Both the position numbers and the translations under genes were made by a program. From Bacteroidota bacterium (GTDB lineage Bacteria; Bacteroidota; Bacteroidia; CAMBQF01): a stretch of DNA of 7,799 nucleotides. The DNA lies in contig JAIXUZ010000312.1 of the NCBI GenBank assembly GCA_027483285.1, positions 1-7,799 on the forward strand, in the 5' to 3' direction. Shown here one piece after another: positions 6,682 to 7,799 of the stretch; the first letter of the stretch is position 1, and every line of letters begins with the position of its first letter. The notes below the pieces were generated by a model. The model searched no databases. It saw only the letters and a list, made by a program, of their open reading frames with translations, and was not told the origin of the DNA.

Positions 6682-6778
6682 TTAAAAAAGCCTGGTTTAG
6701 TTATCTGCAAATATTACAACAAGCCAATACCTATAGTTTTTTTTAATTTCAGAGTGATGATTCCACGTTTTTGATTGC

Positions 6779-6816
6779 TACTTTTGCCTAAGTAATGTGC
6801 ACTAAGTCAGCTTTTG
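6779..6816 (+). promoter_or_regulatory. Candidate promoter of the acetyltransferase gene
   Basis: TACTTTTG (6779-6786) exactly matches TAnnTTTG but has no good -33 partner at the proper distance. Alternatively its TTTG (6783-6786) is itself a -33 element for AGCTTTTG (6809-6816), 22 bases downstream, with transcription starting in the following catcttcg. The second reading has better spacing but a poorer TA. The leader would be about 90 or about 65 bases respectively. Confidence 0.45.
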
Positions 6817-6884
6817 CATCTTCGTAAAAACTACATATTCAAACCGTTAAGGCGTCTGAATTTTAAATAAAATTATTATCGTTC

Positions 6885-7748
6885 ATGATGAATTTAGAAT
6901 CTCTCGAATTTAAAAAACTCAACAAACTCAATTTAAATACATTGATAGATTGGGCATCAAAAGAGGGATGGAACCCGGGAAAAAATGATGCTGACATATT
7001 TTGGGCCAACGACCCTGATGCCTATTATGGCCTTTTTGAAAACAATGAATTAGTTGCCGGTGGTGCCATTAATGCATACAATAAGGAGTTTGGATTTATG
7101 GGATTATTTATTGTAAACCCAAACTATCGTAAGCTAGGAATAGGGAAAAAGCTTTGGTATTTAAGAAGAGACCTGCTAATTAAAAGACTGAATAATGATG
7201 CAGCTATAGGCATGGATGGTGTAGTTACAATGCAGCCATTTTATAAGCAGGGTGGATTTAATTTTGCATTTAAGGATACCCGATACCAGTTGCAATCAGC
7301 TAAGCGCAATTACAACGAAAATATTTTAAGTATTAACCCAGATGATTGCAATGCAATAATTAAATACGATAAAATTTGCTTTGGTTTTGAAAGGTCAAGC
7401 TTTATTCAACTTTGGTTAAGCCAGAAAAATTCGGTTTCATATCAGTACCAAATTGACAATAAGATTCAGGGATATGCCACAGTAAGGAAAACTGAATTGG
7501 GTTATAAGATAGGGCCATTATTTGCCGACTCACCACTAATTGCTGAGAATTTACTAAACTATTGCCTGAGTAGCTTTAATGATGAGACGTATTTTATTGA
7601 TGTTCCGAATGTGAATTTAGAATCTACCAAACTGATGGTAGAATACGGTGGTGCTGCCGTATTTGAATGTGGACGAATGTATTACGGAACTCCCCCATTG
7701 CTTCCTATGCAAAAAATTTATGGGATTACAACACTTGAGTTAGGTTAA
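6885..7748 (+). CDS. GNAT-family N-acetyltransferase with YitH-like C-terminal domain
   Basis: A complete 287-residue gene. It is predicted to transfer an acetyl group from acetyl-CoA to an amine in the cytoplasm; the substrate is unknown. The N-terminal GNAT domain (about 5-135) shows E-G-W-N-P-G at 27-32, the strand F-I-V-N-P (75-79) and the acetyl-CoA pyrophosphate-binding motif A, R82-K-L-G85-I-G87. The family signature G-M-D-G-V-V at 109-114 is followed by F-Y-x-x-G-G-F. The C-terminal half (about 150-287) matches the second domain of YitH/HolE-like acetyltransferases: Y-D-K-I-C-F (161-166), G-Y-K-I-G-P-L-F-A-D (206-215), and the end M-Y-Y-G-T-P-P-x-L-P with a final T-T-L-E-L-G. Both ends look intact. 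An in-frame stop (6864-6866) lies shortly upstream and two ATGs are adjacent (6885 and 6888). The upstream one is used here; no Shine-Dalgarno decides between them. No operon partner is visible. Confidence 0.93.
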   Translation: MMNLESLEFKKLNKLNLNTLIDWASKEGWNPGKNDADIFWANDPDAYYGLFENNELVAGGAINAYNKEFGFMGLFIVNPNYRKLGIGKKLWYLRRDLLIKRLNNDAAIGMDGVVTMQPFYKQGGFNFAFKDTRYQLQSAKRNYNENILSINPDDCNAIIKYDKICFGFERSSFIQLWLSQKNSVSYQYQIDNKIQGYATVRKTELGYKIGPLFADSPLIAENLLNYCLSSFNDETYFIDVPNVNLESTKLMVEYGGAAVFECGRMYYGTPPLLPMQKIYGITTLELG

Positions 7749-7799
7749 TTGATATTATAGATTGAAGGGTATTAAACCAACTGAATAAGTGATATAAAA
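7749..7799. other. Non-coding tail after the acetyltransferase gene
   Basis: Fifty-one AT-rich bases follow the TAA stop at 7746-7748. I see no hairpin with a T-run here, so any terminator lies beyond the window. Confidence 0.6.

Larger units (their letters stand above)
6081..6884. other. AT-rich divergent intergenic region, no gene recognised
   Basis: These 804 bases separate the divergent starts of the giant gene and the acetyltransferase gene. I see no coding frame of credible length or composition, no tRNA and no rRNA. Promoter candidates lie at both ends. The middle (about 6430-6745) holds small inverted repeats, one plus-strand TAnnTTTG and a T-run (about 6736-6744). These are listed separately and could belong to an unannotated small transcript. 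Confidence 0.6.

Noticed and set aside
6081..6884. tRNA, rRNA, insertion sequence or attachment site in the intergenic region
   Set aside because: No cloverleaf, no terminal inverted repeats with target duplication and no transposase or integrase remnants are visible.

Overview
The window looks like an accessory stretch of a Bacteroidota chromosome (Flavobacteriia, Sphingobacteriia or Chitinophagia-like). The evidence is an AT-rich intergenic region, promoter-like TAnnTTTG elements, no Shine-Dalgarno sequences at either start, and one giant secreted protein built from Ig-like, PA14-like, PPC-like and SprB-type repeats ahead of a right-handed beta-helix. That architecture is typical of type IX secretion (T9SS) surface proteins of this phylum.

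Layout. Positions 1-6080 are a single uninterrupted minus-strand reading frame of 2026 codons. It starts at 6080 and runs off the left edge with no stop, so the C-terminus is missing. It encodes, in order: a signal peptide, an unrecognised N-terminal domain, three tandem PA14-like repeats, an Ig-like module, a PPC-like module, several Ig-like modules (two clearly tandem), three SprB-like repeats, and a parallel beta-helix. The helix is interrupted by two glycine-rich (GGX) insertions of about 178 and 55 residues. Positions 6081-6884 are an AT-rich divergent intergenic region with promoter candidates at both ends and several small inverted repeats, but no gene I can support. Positions 6885-7748 on the plus strand are a complete two-domain GNAT acetyltransferase of the YitH-like type. 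The last 51 bases are non-coding.

The two genes are divergently transcribed from separate promoters. Nothing in the sequence ties their functions together. The large protein is probably an adhesin or surface-matrix protein, while the acetyltransferase is a cytoplasmic enzyme of unknown substrate. The most interesting point is the beta-helix. Two recognisably homologous rungs each lead, at the same turn, into a long polyglycine-like loop, and both loops carry a similar Trp-Asn island. No defence, mobile or CRISPR system is visible.
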